Notes: generated by a model from the letters alone, not told the origin. 64,000 bases of DNA from Microbaculum marinisediminis (GCF_025397915.1 NZ_JALIDZ010000008.1:1-64000); one strand, 5' to 3'. Positions 47,280 through 56,393 are shown, numbered from the stretch's first letter. A program made the numbers and translations.

Positions 47280-49010
47280 TCAGGCGACCCGGTCGCCCTT
47301 CTTCACCTGCACCGTGCGGTTGTCGACGCCCGGCAGCATGTGCGCGGGATCGCGGGTAACGACGATGTCGATCAACGTCGGCCCGCTCGCACCCGAAATG
47401 CCCTGCCGCAGCGCACCGGCGATGTCGGCCGGGTCCTCGACGCGGATGCCGGTGCAGCCGAGCGACTCAGCGACGCGGGCATAGTTGACCTCGGCGAGGT
47501 CGCTCGACTGGTAGCTGCCCGCGCCATACATCAGGTGCTGCAGCGCCTTCACGTAGCCGGACGCCGCGTTGTTGACGACGATGACGGTGAGCGGCAGCTT
47601 GAGCCGGCGCGCCGTTTCCAGCTCTCCCATCACCATATTGAAGCCGCCGTCACCGGTCAGCCCCACGACGGGACGGCCGGGCGCGGCGAGCGCACAGCCC
47701 ATGGCACCGGGCAGGCCGTAGCCGATCGAGGCAAAGCCGCGATCGGGCACGAAGCCGCGACCGGCCTGCTTGGTATCGTAGAGCAGCCCGCCCCAATGCG
47801 CGGCGAATCCGCCATCGGCGACGAGAATGCCGTCTGCCGGCATCGCCGCGTTCAGCTCGTTCAGCAGCCGCGCCATGTTGATCGGCCGTTCGTCGGAGGT
47901 CAGGCGCGCCTCGACCGACCCGCGCCACTCGGCCATCTTCGTCGCGACCTCGTCGGCATATCCCTGCTGGCGCGCGCGGATCGCATCCGCCTCGCCGGCA
48001 AGTTCCAGGGCCAGGTCGCGCAGGCCCTCGCGGGCGTCACCCCACAGCCTGAGCGTCGGCTGGAAGGTACGGCCGAATTCCTCGGCCACGTTATCGAGAT
48101 GGATCACGGTCTTGCCGGCGGCCGGCACGGTGTACCGCTTGGTCGCGATCTCGCCCAGCTTGCAACCGACGACCAGCAGGCAGTCGGAGGCATCGATCAG
48201 CGCATTGGCGATGCGGTCGTATCGCCCGAAGAGGCCGGCATTGAGCGGGTCGGAACAGGCGATCGCGCCCTTGCCGGTCATGGTGTGGGCGACCGGAAGG
48301 TTGATCGCGTGCGCCAGCGCTTCCGCCGCCGCCGTGGCGCCGCTGATATGGACGCCGCCGCCGCACAGCATCAGCGGCCGTTTGGCGCCGGCGAGCATCG
48401 CCGAGGCGCGCGTAAGGTCTTCCGAGGCGGGACGGCAGCGCAGCGACGGGGCCATCGATATCCCGGGGTCGACCGCGAACTCCGCGTCGTCGAAGGGGTG
48501 GGTGCCGTGGCAGACATCCTCGGGCACGTCCACGACGACGGGGCCGGGCCGCCCGGACGTCGCGACCTGGAACGCGCGGCGGACGAGCTCGGGGATGCGC
48601 TCGACCATCTCGATGCGGATCAGTTCCTTGCAGGCCGGGCGCAGGATCTCGATCTGCCGGGTCTCCTGCGTCATGTTCTTCCAGGCGTGCATGCGGTGGG
48701 TGTCGCCGACGAAGACGACGAGCGGCGAGCCGGCGTTGAGCGCCTCGACGAGACCGGTGACGAGGTTGGTGGCGCCGGGCCCCAGCGTGGCGTCGCAGAC
48801 GCCGACGCGGCCGGAAACCTTGGCATAGGCGTCGGCGATGAACACCGCGCAACGCTCGTCGTTGATCAGGTTGTGATCGAGCCCGATCCGCCGCGCCGCG
48901 TCGTAGAAGGGCAGGAGCTGGAAGCCGCCCATGCCGAACATCGGCCCGGTGCCGCAGGCCTTCAGCATGCGGGCCATCGCCTCGCCGCCGGTCATCTCGT
49001 TGGAACTCAC
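47280..49010 (-). CDS. TPP-dependent acetolactate-synthase-like enzyme
   Basis: A 576-residue TPP enzyme. The N-terminal pyrimidine domain has the cofactor Glu in NDERCAVFIADAYAKVSG, the middle domain follows, and the C-terminal TPP domain holds GDGGFNMVMGELETARRLKL with VVNN. Related enzymes include acetolactate synthase, sulfoacetaldehyde acetyltransferase, oxalyl-CoA decarboxylase and benzoylformate decarboxylase; the substrate residues do not let me choose. It starts with GTG (AGGAGA seven bases before). In this operon it may decarboxylate or ligate the oxoacid made by the aminotransferase. Confidence 0.88.
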   Translation of the reverse strand: MSSNEMTGGEAMARMLKACGTGPMFGMGGFQLLPFYDAARRIGLDHNLINDERCAVFIADAYAKVSGRVGVCDATLGPGATNLVTGLVEALNAGSPLVVFVGDTHRMHAWKNMTQETRQIEILRPACKELIRIEMVERIPELVRRAFQVATSGRPGPVVVDVPEDVCHGTHPFDDAEFAVDPGISMAPSLRCRPASEDLTRASAMLAGAKRPLMLCGGGVHISGATAAAEALAHAINLPVAHTMTGKGAIACSDPLNAGLFGRYDRIANALIDASDCLLVVGCKLGEIATKRYTVPAAGKTVIHLDNVAEEFGRTFQPTLRLWGDAREGLRDLALELAGEADAIRARQQGYADEVATKMAEWRGSVEARLTSDERPINMARLLNELNAAMPADGILVADGGFAAHWGGLLYDTKQAGRGFVPDRGFASIGYGLPGAMGCALAAPGRPVVGLTGDGGFNMVMGELETARRLKLPLTVIVVNNAASGYVKALQHLMYGAGSYQSSDLAEVNYARVAESLGCTGIRVEDPADIAGALRQGISGASGPTLIDIVVTRDPAHMLPGVDNRTVQVKKGDRVA

Positions 49011-49040
49011 CGCACTTCTCCTACGCGTATTGAAGGCATG

Positions 49041-50339
49041 TCACACCCGGTAGCCCAGCATCTTGGGCAGCCACAGGGCGATTTCCGGAAACAGGATGAC
49101 GAGCAGCATCGCGGTGCCCATCGTCAGCATGAGCCAGAGGATCCAAGGCACCGTCGCCTCGATCGGCACCCGCGCGATGCGCGCGGTGACCATCAGGTTG
49201 ACGGCGACCGGCGGCGTGAACTGGCCGATGGCGATGTTCATGGCCATCAGCACGCCGAACCAGGTGAGGTTCCACTGGAAGGCGATCGCGATCGGCACCA
49301 GCAGCGGCAGCGTGATCAGGTAGATCGACACGCCATCGAGGATCATGCCGGCGACCAGCAGTACCGCCATCACCAGGATCAGCACCACCAGGCCGGAGTC
49401 GCTCACCGCCAGGATCGATTGCGCCGCGTGGTCGAAGGCGCCCAGCGTCGAGCCTGCCCAGGCGAACAGGCCGGCCAGCGAGATGATGACCATGATCACC
49501 GCCGAGGTCTCGGCGCTGTCGGCGAGCACCGACCAGACATCGCGCCAGCCCATCTTGCGATAGATCAGGACGCCGACGAGGAAGCCGTAGGCGACCGCCA
49601 CTGCGGCGGCTTCCGTCGGCGTGAACAGGCCCGAGCGCAGGCCGCCGAGGATGATCACCGGCGCGAGCAGGCCGGGAACCGCCTGCCACAGGCTTTTCCA
49701 GAACTCGGGCCGTTCCGCGAGCTCTTGCGCGCCGAAATCGTGCCGCCGGCTCAGGATCAGCGTCGGCAGGATCACCGCGGCGCCCGCCAACACGCCCGGG
49801 ACGAGCCCGGCGGCGAACAGCGCCCGCAGATCCATGCCCGGCACCAGGATCGAATAGACGATCAGCGCGATCGACGGCGGGATCAGGATCGCGGTCGAAG
49901 CCGAGGCGGCGATGACGCTGGCCGAGAATTCGCGCGGATAGCCGGCCTTCATCATCGACGGGATCATGATGGTGGCGACGGCGGCGGCATCGGCCGGGCC
50001 GGACCCCGACATCCCCCCCATGATCATGCACACGAGCGTGGCGACGACCGCGAGCCCGCCGCGGCGCGGACCGACGATCGCCTGGGCGAAGGTAACGAGC
50101 CGGCCGGCGACGCCGGAGCGCTCGAACACCATGCCGGTCAGAATGAACAGCGGGATCGCGATCAGCGGATATTTCGCGATCGAGGTGTAGGTATTGGTGC
50201 CGATCATCGCCACCGTCTGCAGATCGAGGCCGACGGCGACGGCCGCCGCGCCCGCGAGCCCCAGCGCCACGGCGATCGGCGTGCCGATGGCGAGGAGAAG
50301 GACGAAGACCCCGATCAGGATGAAATTCGCCGCGATCAT
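49041..50339 (-). CDS. TRAP transporter large permease DctM
   Basis: A 432-residue membrane protein of the DctM family with about 12 helices. It shows PLFILTGMVFERSGVAGRLVTFAQAIVG, GGMSGSGPADAAAVATIMIPSMMKAGY (the conserved pore region) and the end MNIAIGQFTPPVAVNLMVT. Its start overlaps the small permease stop by four bases. With the small permease and the binding protein it forms a full TRAP importer, which uses a sodium or proton gradient. Confidence 0.95.
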   Translation of the reverse strand: MIAANFILIGVFVLLLAIGTPIAVALGLAGAAAVAVGLDLQTVAMIGTNTYTSIAKYPLIAIPLFILTGMVFERSGVAGRLVTFAQAIVGPRRGGLAVVATLVCMIMGGMSGSGPADAAAVATIMIPSMMKAGYPREFSASVIAASASTAILIPPSIALIVYSILVPGMDLRALFAAGLVPGVLAGAAVILPTLILSRRHDFGAQELAERPEFWKSLWQAVPGLLAPVIILGGLRSGLFTPTEAAAVAVAYGFLVGVLIYRKMGWRDVWSVLADSAETSAVIMVIISLAGLFAWAGSTLGAFDHAAQSILAVSDSGLVVLILVMAVLLVAGMILDGVSIYLITLPLLVPIAIAFQWNLTWFGVLMAMNIAIGQFTPPVAVNLMVTARIARVPIEATVPWILWLMLTMGTAMLLVILFPEIALWLPKMLGYRV

Positions 50340-50848
50340 GACGCCGTGCCCCTGAGCGTGGCGATCAGCCGGCCGAGGATCCTGAGCAGGATCACGATGC
50401 CCAGGATCGGCAGCCAGATCGTGTAGATCCAGGTCGGATAGCCGAGCCCCGGCGAAGTCTCGCCGTAGCGGAACTCGTCCCAGCTGAGCTCACCCGAGTA
50501 CCAGACCACCAGGGCGAACATGAGGAACGAGGCAAGCGCGGCGATCACCTCGCAGGCGAGCCGGCCGCGCGGCGACAGCCTGTCGGCGAGAAAGGTGATG
50601 CGGATGTTCTCGTTCGTGGCGAAGGCGAGCGAGGCGCCGACGAAGGTCATGAACACCAGCAGGAAGACGGAAAATTCCTCGGTGAAGGCGAAGGAGACGT
50701 CGGTGGCGTAGCGCACCACCACGTTGGCGAAGCTGATCAGGCAGATCAGCCCCATGGCGACGGCGCCCGCCGCGCGCTCGAGCGAGATAGGCACCCGCGC
50801 GTGGTTCGCGCTGGGCTTCTCGGGGAGGTCTGCGCCGGTGTCTGACAC
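50336..50848 (-). CDS. TRAP transporter small permease DctQ
   Basis: A 170-residue four-helix protein. The DctQ pattern is seen in TEEFSVFLLVFMTFVGASLAFATNENIRITFL. Its stop overlaps the DctM start (ATGA). The N-terminal 25 residues are hydrophilic. It lies between the binding protein and the large permease, as usual in TRAP operons. Confidence 0.92.
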   Translation of the reverse strand: MSDTGADLPEKPSANHARVPISLERAAGAVAMGLICLISFANVVVRYATDVSFAFTEEFSVFLLVFMTFVGASLAFATNENIRITFLADRLSPRGRLACEVIAALASFLMFALVVWYSGELSWDEFRYGETSPGLGYPTWIYTIWLPILGIVILLRILGRLIATLRGTAS

Positions 50849-50911
50849 GGGTCCGCGCCTTGTTCGACAGGAAAGGAGGCGGGCGCTGGCGCGCCCGCTT
50901 CCGTCGTCCGA

Positions 50912-51925
50912 TCAGCGGTTGGCGATCGACTCTTCGGCCATTTCGACGATTTCCGGGCCGATCTTTTCCTTCCAGTCGGCGTAGACGCCCCGGGTCGCGT
51001 CGACGAAGGCCTGGCGCTCTTCCGGCGTCAGCTCGATCACCTCGACGCCGAGCGCGCGGACTTCCTCGATGGCGGAATTGTCGCCACCGGTCAGGCCCTT
51101 GCGCGCGACCTCGATGCCGACCGCGCCGGCATCCAGCGCCGCCTGGCGGACGATGGCCTGGTCCTCGGGCGAGAACGAATTCCAGACGTCCTGATTGACC
51201 GCGAAGATCAGCGGATCGGCGACGTAGTGCCACAGCGTCAGGTTCGTCTGTCCGATCTCATGCATCTTGGCGATGGTGAAGACCGACAGCGGGTTCTCCT
51301 GTCCGTCGACGGCACCCGTCGTCAGAGCCGGCTTGGCGTCGGCCCAGCTCATCTGGGTCGGGTTGGCGCCGAGCGCGGTGAAGGTGTCGTTGAACAGCGG
51401 CGAACCGACGACGCGCATCTTCAGGCCCTTGAGGTCGTCAGGCGTGCGGATCGGATGCTTGGAGTTCGACACCTCGCGATAGCCATTCTCCGCCCAGCCG
51501 AGCGGCTCGACGCCGTTCTCGCGCAGGATCGCGAACAGCTTCTCGCCGACGGGACCCTGGGTCAGCACGTCGATCGACTCGTAGTCGGGCATCAGGAACG
51601 GCAGCGAGAAGAGATTCAGTTCCTTGATCTGCGGCGACCAGTTGATCGTCGAGCCCACGGCCATGTCGATGATGCCGCGACGCATCGCGGTGAATTCCTT
51701 GGTCTGGTCACCGGACACGAGCTGGGCACCCGGATAGACCTTCATCTTGATGCGGCCGTCGGTGCGCTCGCCGACGAGCTCGGCCCATTTCTCCGCCGCG
51801 ATACCCCACGGGAACGGCGCCGGCACGACGGTCGAGATCTTGTACTCTTCCTTGTACTCGGCAGCTGCCGGCATCGCCGTCAGGGCGGCCAGGCCGGCAA
51901 GCAGAGCGACTTTCAAGATACGCAT
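50912..51925 (-). CDS. TRAP transporter substrate-binding protein DctP
   Basis: A 337-residue periplasmic protein. Signal peptide MRILKVALLAGLAALTAMPAAA is followed by the DctP fold: ELVGERTDGRIKMKVYPGAQL, DMAVGSTINWSPQIKELNLFSLPFLMPDYE, and LKGLKMRVVGSPLFND with the Arg that usually binds the carboxylate. The start at 51925 has GAAGGGAGA at good distance; an ATG six bases upstream is possible. The ligand should be an organic acid. Spacing to the E1 beta gene is 28 bases. Confidence 0.92.
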   Translation of the reverse strand: MRILKVALLAGLAALTAMPAAAEYKEEYKISTVVPAPFPWGIAAEKWAELVGERTDGRIKMKVYPGAQLVSGDQTKEFTAMRRGIIDMAVGSTINWSPQIKELNLFSLPFLMPDYESIDVLTQGPVGEKLFAILRENGVEPLGWAENGYREVSNSKHPIRTPDDLKGLKMRVVGSPLFNDTFTALGANPTQMSWADAKPALTTGAVDGQENPLSVFTIAKMHEIGQTNLTLWHYVADPLIFAVNQDVWNSFSPEDQAIVRQAALDAGAVGIEVARKGLTGGDNSAIEEVRALGVEVIELTPEERQAFVDATRGVYADWKEKIGPEIVEMAEESIANR

Positions 51926-51953
51926 GAGCATTCTCCCTTCCTTGGTACGTTTT

Positions 51954-52937
51954 TTACCTGTTGATACGGGTCACGAGATCGCGCGCGGCAGCCGCGACGG
52001 CGTCCGCGGTGACCCGCACCTCGTCCTCGAGCGGCGGGGCATAGCTGATCGGGATGCGCGGCGCGCCGAGCCGCCGCACCGGCGCCTTCAGGACGCCGTG
52101 CAGAGCCTCGGCAACGGTGGCCGCGACCTCCGCGCCGAATCCGGCGACCGAGACCGACTCCTGGACGACCAGGAGCCGACCCGTCGTCTCCACGCTTTTC
52201 AGCACCGCGGCCTTGTCCCAGGGCCATAATGTGCGCAGATCGATGACGTCGGCCTCGACGCCCTCGCCCGACAGCGTTTTCGCGGCCTCCTCGGCCGTAT
52301 GCACCGCCGCCGACCACGAAACGATCGTGACGTCCCTGCCTTCGCGAACCGTGCGTGCCTTGCCGAAGTCGACCACGACGTCGCCGTCCGGCACCTCGCC
52401 CTCGAGAGGCCACAGGTTCTTGTGTTCCATGAACACGACCGGATCGTCGCAGCGGATCGCGGCTTTCAACAGCCCCTTGGCGTCGGCCGGCGTCGACGGC
52501 ACCGCGACGACGAGGCCGGGAATATGGGCATACCAGGCCTCCAGCGACTGCGAATGCTGCGCCGCGGACGAGCGCCACATGCCGATGGGCTCGCGCACCA
52601 CGATCGGCACACGCGTCTGGCCGCCGAACATGTAGCGCGCCTTGGCGGCCTGGTTTACGAGTTCGTCGACGGCACACAGGGCGAAGTCGGAGAACCGCAT
52701 CTCGACGATCGGCCGCGTGCCCGTCATCGCCGCGCCGACGGCGGCGCCCAGGATGCAGGATTCCGAAATCGGCGCGTCCGAGATCCGGTCAGAACCGAAC
52801 TCGTCGGCCAGGCCCGTGTACTGGCCGAACACGCCGCCCCGGCCGAGGTCCTCGCCGACCGCCCAGACGAGCGGATCCCGGCGCATTTCCTCCGCGACCG
52901 CCTGGCGGCCGGCTTCGATGTAGCTGACACGGGCCAT
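51954..52937 (-). CDS. 2-oxoacid/acetoin dehydrogenase E1 beta subunit
   Basis: A 327-residue E1 beta of the pyruvate/acetoin dehydrogenase type. Seen are VGEDLGRGGVFGQYTGL, IVEMRFSDFALCAVDELVNQAAKARYMFGGQ and EHKNLWPLEGEVPDGD. It overlaps the E1 alpha stop by one base. Genes for the E2 acyltransferase and E3 dehydrogenase are not in the window, which leaves the complex incomplete here. The start at 52937 (MARVSYIEAG) is certain from the family alignment in memory; the longer open frame upstream is E1 alpha's shadow. Confidence 0.92.
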   Translation of the reverse strand: MARVSYIEAGRQAVAEEMRRDPLVWAVGEDLGRGGVFGQYTGLADEFGSDRISDAPISESCILGAAVGAAMTGTRPIVEMRFSDFALCAVDELVNQAAKARYMFGGQTRVPIVVREPIGMWRSSAAQHSQSLEAWYAHIPGLVVAVPSTPADAKGLLKAAIRCDDPVVFMEHKNLWPLEGEVPDGDVVVDFGKARTVREGRDVTIVSWSAAVHTAEEAAKTLSGEGVEADVIDLRTLWPWDKAAVLKSVETTGRLLVVQESVSVAGFGAEVAATVAEALHGVLKAPVRRLGAPRIPISYAPPLEDEVRVTADAVAAAARDLVTRINR

Positions 52938-53944
52938 CAGAACGCCTCCTCGCGCGGATCGCCGATATCCTGGACGTCGGCGAAAGCGAGGGCGGTTTCG
53001 GGCCACTCGGTTGCCTTTGCGGTTTCGTAGGCCTGCGTCATCTCCGCTTCCGCCGCCCGGTGCATCGCGTCGAGTTCGTCCGGCGCGACCCCGGCGCGGA
53101 CAAGCGCATTGCGGACAGTCTCGATCGGATCGTTGAGCCAGCGTTCCTGCACTTCCTCCTCGGCCCGGTAGGGCGCGGGATCCGCGCTGGTGTGGCCGGT
53201 AAGGCGGTAGGTGTTCGCCAGAAGGAACCGCGGCGTGCCCCGGCGTGCCTCCTCGATCAGCGAACGCGCGATCTCGTCGACCGCCACGACGTCGTTGCCA
53301 TCGACGATCTCGGCCTTGATGCCGATCGATTCCGCCCGCGCCGCAGGGCCCCCGCCGGCGGTCATCGCATGGGTGCGCGTCGTTGCCGCGAAGCCGTTGT
53401 CCTCGCAAACAAACACGATCGGCAGCTTGAACACGCCGGCCCAGTTCAGCCCCTCAAGGAAGGGGCCGCGATTGATCGCGCCGTCGCCGAAGAAACAGAC
53501 GACGACCTTGTCCTCGCCCTTCAGCTTGATCGCGTGCGCCGCACCGGCGGCGATGTTGATATTGGCGGCGACGACGCCGTTGGCGCCCAGCATGCCGACC
53601 GAGAAATCGGCGATATGCATCGAACCGCCCTTGCCGCCGCTGGTGCCGCCGGCCCGACCGAACAGCTCGCGCATCATGGCGAGCGCATCGGCGCCCTTGG
53701 CCATGGTGTGGCCATGACCGCGATGGGTCGACAGGATGATGTCGTCGCGCTTCAGGTTTCCGCAGACGCCGACGGCGACCGCTTCCTGTCCGATGGAGGG
53801 ATGAATGGCGCCCAGGACCAGTTTCTCGGTCGACGCCGTGATCGCAGCGCGCTCGAACTCACGGATCCGGCACATCTCGCCGAACTGCGCCTTCAGGCGC
53901 TCGATGTTCAGATTGGAGGCACGTGTGGATTGGCCAGCCGGCAC
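52937..53944 (-). CDS. 2-oxoacid/acetoin dehydrogenase E1 alpha subunit
   Basis: A 335-residue E1 alpha. It has IREFERAAITASTEKLVLGAIHPSIGQEAVAVGV, RGHGHTMAKG, and the TPP motif GDGAINRGPFLEGLNWA followed by VCEDNGFA. The GTG at 53944 is chosen because GGGAG stands nine bases before it; ATG 53980 would add twelve arginine-rich residues with little ribosome site. First gene of the nine-gene unit. Which oxoacid it decarboxylates is unknown. Confidence 0.88.
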   Translation of the reverse strand: MPAGQSTRASNLNIERLKAQFGEMCRIREFERAAITASTEKLVLGAIHPSIGQEAVAVGVCGNLKRDDIILSTHRGHGHTMAKGADALAMMRELFGRAGGTSGGKGGSMHIADFSVGMLGANGVVAANINIAAGAAHAIKLKGEDKVVVCFFGDGAINRGPFLEGLNWAGVFKLPIVFVCEDNGFAATTRTHAMTAGGGPAARAESIGIKAEIVDGNDVVAVDEIARSLIEEARRGTPRFLLANTYRLTGHTSADPAPYRAEEEVQERWLNDPIETVRNALVRAGVAPDELDAMHRAAEAEMTQAYETAKATEWPETALAFADVQDIGDPREEAF

Positions 53945-53980
53945 CCTTGGAGTCTCCCTGTCCCTGCCACGCCAACGCAT

Positions 53981-54552
53981 CCGAACCGCGTAGCGTGAAT
54001 TACTGTCGATCGCCTCCGATCAATGTCCGCGTCCGGTCTCGAACGCGACGCACATCTCGCCAGGCGAACGGTTGTTTTTGGATCGTATTTTCAGCTGAAG
54101 TCCACGAAGAGCGATTTTCTTCGCGTTTTCCCGCCAGTGTCCGTTGTCCTCCAATCCGTCTCGTATTCGTTTTCATGTCGAGCTCGGAATTTGTTCCGTA
54201 TCGCGGAACTTATTTAAAATAAAATGGAACATTCTTGCGGTCAAGCAGTCGTTGCACTCCCCTTCGGATCGAGAGGCCCGACATCATATCCGGGCGCGCA
54301 GTATTGAAGCGCCGCGGGATCACCGCGCCCTTTGCGCGAGCTTCGATAACTCGGCCGCCCCTCGAATTCTCCGCAATTGTTACGGTGAACGCATCCAGCT
54401 CTGCAGTAGCGTGCACCCCACCGGACTTTGCGCCCTGGCCAGAGCAGACGGCAGTGGGCCAAAGCGCCGGGGCTTGACCTTGACAGGGACCCATGACCGC
54501 CCATCAGTACTTCTGCAGAAGCGAAAACCGGATCGCGAAGACTGGAAGACAG
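53981..54552. other. divergent control region, E1 operon and citryl-lyase gene
   Basis: About 570 bases with lower G+C than elsewhere and no convincing gene. It contains the GTTCCG-N5-CGGAAC palindrome and a TTGTTC/TAAAAT promoter reading right. Short frames reading both ways have no recognisable domains. Confidence 0.5.
54193..54209. promoter_or_regulatory. candidate IclR-type operator
   Basis: GTTCCG (54193-54198) and CGGAAC (54204-54209) are perfect inverted copies around TATCG, a form resembling sites of IclR regulators. A right-facing promoter overlaps it: TTGTTC (54191-54196) and TAAAAT (54215-54220), 18 bases apart. It lies about 250 bases from the E1 alpha start on the other side. 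A further GGAAC half-site follows at about 54226. Confidence 0.5.
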
Positions 54553-55365
54553 ATGCGAATAGGCAAGCAAGACAAAGCCTTTACGGCGATCGCCACCTCG
54601 GATGAACACGCGATCACCGTTCGCGGGAACGATCTGTGCAACGATCTGATCGGCAAGATCGATTTCACCGACTATTTCTGGCTGCTGGTCACCGGCAAGC
54701 GTCCCGACGACAAACAGCGCCTCGTGACAAACGCCTGTCTCGTCGCGATCGCCGAACATGGTTTGGTTCCCAGCGTCCAGGCCGCGCGCATGACTCTTGC
54801 GGCCGCGCCCGAAGCCTGGCAGGGCGCCATGTCCGCCGGCCTGCTCGGCATGGGATCGGTCGTCGCCGGCAGCTCCGAGGCGGCGGGGCGCTATCTCGCC
54901 GATATCCTGGAGAAAAGCCGCGGCAGCGGTCGCGATATCGAAGATGTCTGCCGCGAGACGTTGCTGGAGCTGAAGGCGGCACGTCGGAAAGTCCCCGGGC
55001 TCGGTCATCCGCAGCACAGCGCCGGCGACCCGCGCGCCAACGCGCTGCTCACGCTCGCCGACGACAACGGCGTCTCCGGCGACCATGTCCGCACGCTGCG
55101 CCTCCTCGGGGAGCTCGCGCCCGCGATCATGGATCGTCCGTTGCCGATAAACGTCTCCGGCGCGATCCCCGCACTGATGCTGGACGCCGGCTGGCCGCTG
55201 GAGGCGCTCAAGGGCGTGCCGCTGCTTGCCCGGGCCGCCGGCCTTGTCGCGCATCTCTACGAGGAATCCCAACGCTCCATCGGCTTCATCATGTCCCATG
55301 AGGCCGACAAGGCGATCGGCTACGACGGAGCGAAATCCGACGCCCCGGGGAAGTCGGGGTCTTGA
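54553..55365 (+). CDS. citryl-CoA lyase/citrate-synthase-like protein
   Basis: A 270-residue short member of the citrate synthase family. The signature VPGLGHPQHSAGDPR matches the G-x-GH...DPR motif of citrate synthase and citryl-CoA lyase, and the helical pattern before and after it fits. Full citrate synthases are about 430 residues, so this resembles the cleavage-only Ccl proteins. Start at 54553 (MRIGKQDKAFTAIATSD) has GGAAG seven bases upstream. It is divergent from the E1 operon and convergent with the phosphotransferase. It could split or form a citryl-type CoA ester. Confidence 0.78.
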   Translation: MRIGKQDKAFTAIATSDEHAITVRGNDLCNDLIGKIDFTDYFWLLVTGKRPDDKQRLVTNACLVAIAEHGLVPSVQAARMTLAAAPEAWQGAMSAGLLGMGSVVAGSSEAAGRYLADILEKSRGSGRDIEDVCRETLLELKAARRKVPGLGHPQHSAGDPRANALLTLADDNGVSGDHVRTLRLLGELAPAIMDRPLPINVSGAIPALMLDAGWPLEALKGVPLLARAAGLVAHLYEESQRSIGFIMSHEADKAIGYDGAKSDAPGKSGS

Positions 55366-55453
55366 GATCGGCCGAGGCGCCGCGCGAAATCGTCGTCCTC
55401 CGCGGCCGGCACGTCCGTACCGACATCGTAATCGAGAGGTTCTGTGTGCCGGA

Positions 55454-56377
55454 TCAGCCTTTGCGCACGGCTTCGACATGGCGGGCGAAATCCGGCGTCG
55501 CCATCAGCGCCTTGCAGCGCTCGAACCGGTTGATGGAATAGGCCCAGAAATCCTCGACCGGGTTTTTGTTGGCGTGCTGGATCAAGCCCCACAGCGTCCA
55601 GAGCAAGTCGCACATCGCCTTGTAGATGACCATGCGGCCGCGATCGACCTGCGTCGCCGGACCGTCGAAATAGGCTTCGATCAGCCGGCGGTCCATGTCG
55701 GCGTCAAAGCCGCCTTCGACCGAAAGGTCGCCCAGATCCCACATCGGGTCGTTCATGCCGGAATATTCCCAGTCGACGATCCACATCGTGTCGCCGGTAT
55801 CGAGGAAATTCTCGCACAGCGGATCGCAGTGGCACGGGGCCAGCGGCAGCGGATGCGCCGACAAGGCCTGGCGGACCGTCTCGGCGTCCGCCACGACGTC
55901 GTGATAGCCGTCCGGCACTGCGGCACCGAGTCGTTTCAGGTGGCCGAGATACTCGTCGATCATCGAGAACAGCTCGAAGCGGAAGTCGAACCGGCCCGCG
56001 TTGTCGTGCAGTTTCCGGAACGCCCTGCCGGCCCGCTCGACGGCGCCCGGCGTCGTCGCGAACAGGTCGGCGCTCATGGTTGTCGAGCGATCGACATACT
56101 GGGTGACCATGACACCATCGGCGCCGAAGTGAACCACCCCCGGCGACACCCCGGCGGCAGCCGCAGCTATCGCGTTGGTTTCCTCCACCTTGCGGTCGAT
56201 ATACTCGGAGGTTCCCTCGCCGGGCAGGCGCAGGCAGTAGCGTTCGCCGTCGAGATCCACCTGGAACACCAGATTGGTGAGCCCGCCGAGCCGCGTGAGC
56301 GAGGCCGCCGCGACGTCTTTCCCGGCAAAGGCGGGAATGCCGGAAAGCGCCGTCCGGACCGCGTCGGTTTCGCTCAT
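55454..56377 (-). CDS. choline-kinase-like phosphotransferase, copy 1
   Basis: A 307-residue protein of the choline/aminoglycoside kinase fold. The catalytic loop is HCDPLCEN (HxDxxxxN) and the metal-binding segment IVDWEYSGMNDPMWDLGDL matches choline kinases. The nucleotide region TRLGGLTNLVFQVDLDGERYCLRLPG is intact, so it looks active. It is the last gene of the right-hand minus-strand operon, 16 bases after an FAD-GcvT gene. The substrate is unknown; choline, ethanolamine or an N-methylated alcohol are the best guesses. Confidence 0.85.
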   Translation of the reverse strand: MSETDAVRTALSGIPAFAGKDVAAASLTRLGGLTNLVFQVDLDGERYCLRLPGEGTSEYIDRKVEETNAIAAAAAGVSPGVVHFGADGVMVTQYVDRSTTMSADLFATTPGAVERAGRAFRKLHDNAGRFDFRFELFSMIDEYLGHLKRLGAAVPDGYHDVVADAETVRQALSAHPLPLAPCHCDPLCENFLDTGDTMWIVDWEYSGMNDPMWDLGDLSVEGGFDADMDRRLIEAYFDGPATQVDRGRMVIYKAMCDLLWTLWGLIQHANKNPVEDFWAYSINRFERCKALMATPDFARHVEAVRKG

Positions 56378-56393
56378 GGTGCCCCCTTTTCTG

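Noticed and set aside
46014-50426. A 1470-codon open frame on the plus strand, opposite the aminotransferase, TPP and TRAP genes
   Set aside because: Arginine- and histidine-rich composition, no domains, and the opposite strand holds four strongly recognised genes. Such frames arise in high-G+C DNA.
44319-53944. Assigning the nine-gene operon to taurine or sulfolactate breakdown
   Set aside because: The TPP enzyme and aminotransferase lack features I can tie to Xsc or Tpa, and there is no phosphotransacetylase or sulfite exporter. The family resemblance is not enough.
54144-54605. A 153-codon plus-strand frame in the divergent control region
   Set aside because: It overlaps the operator, is A+T-rich at its start, and does not join the citryl-lyase frame.
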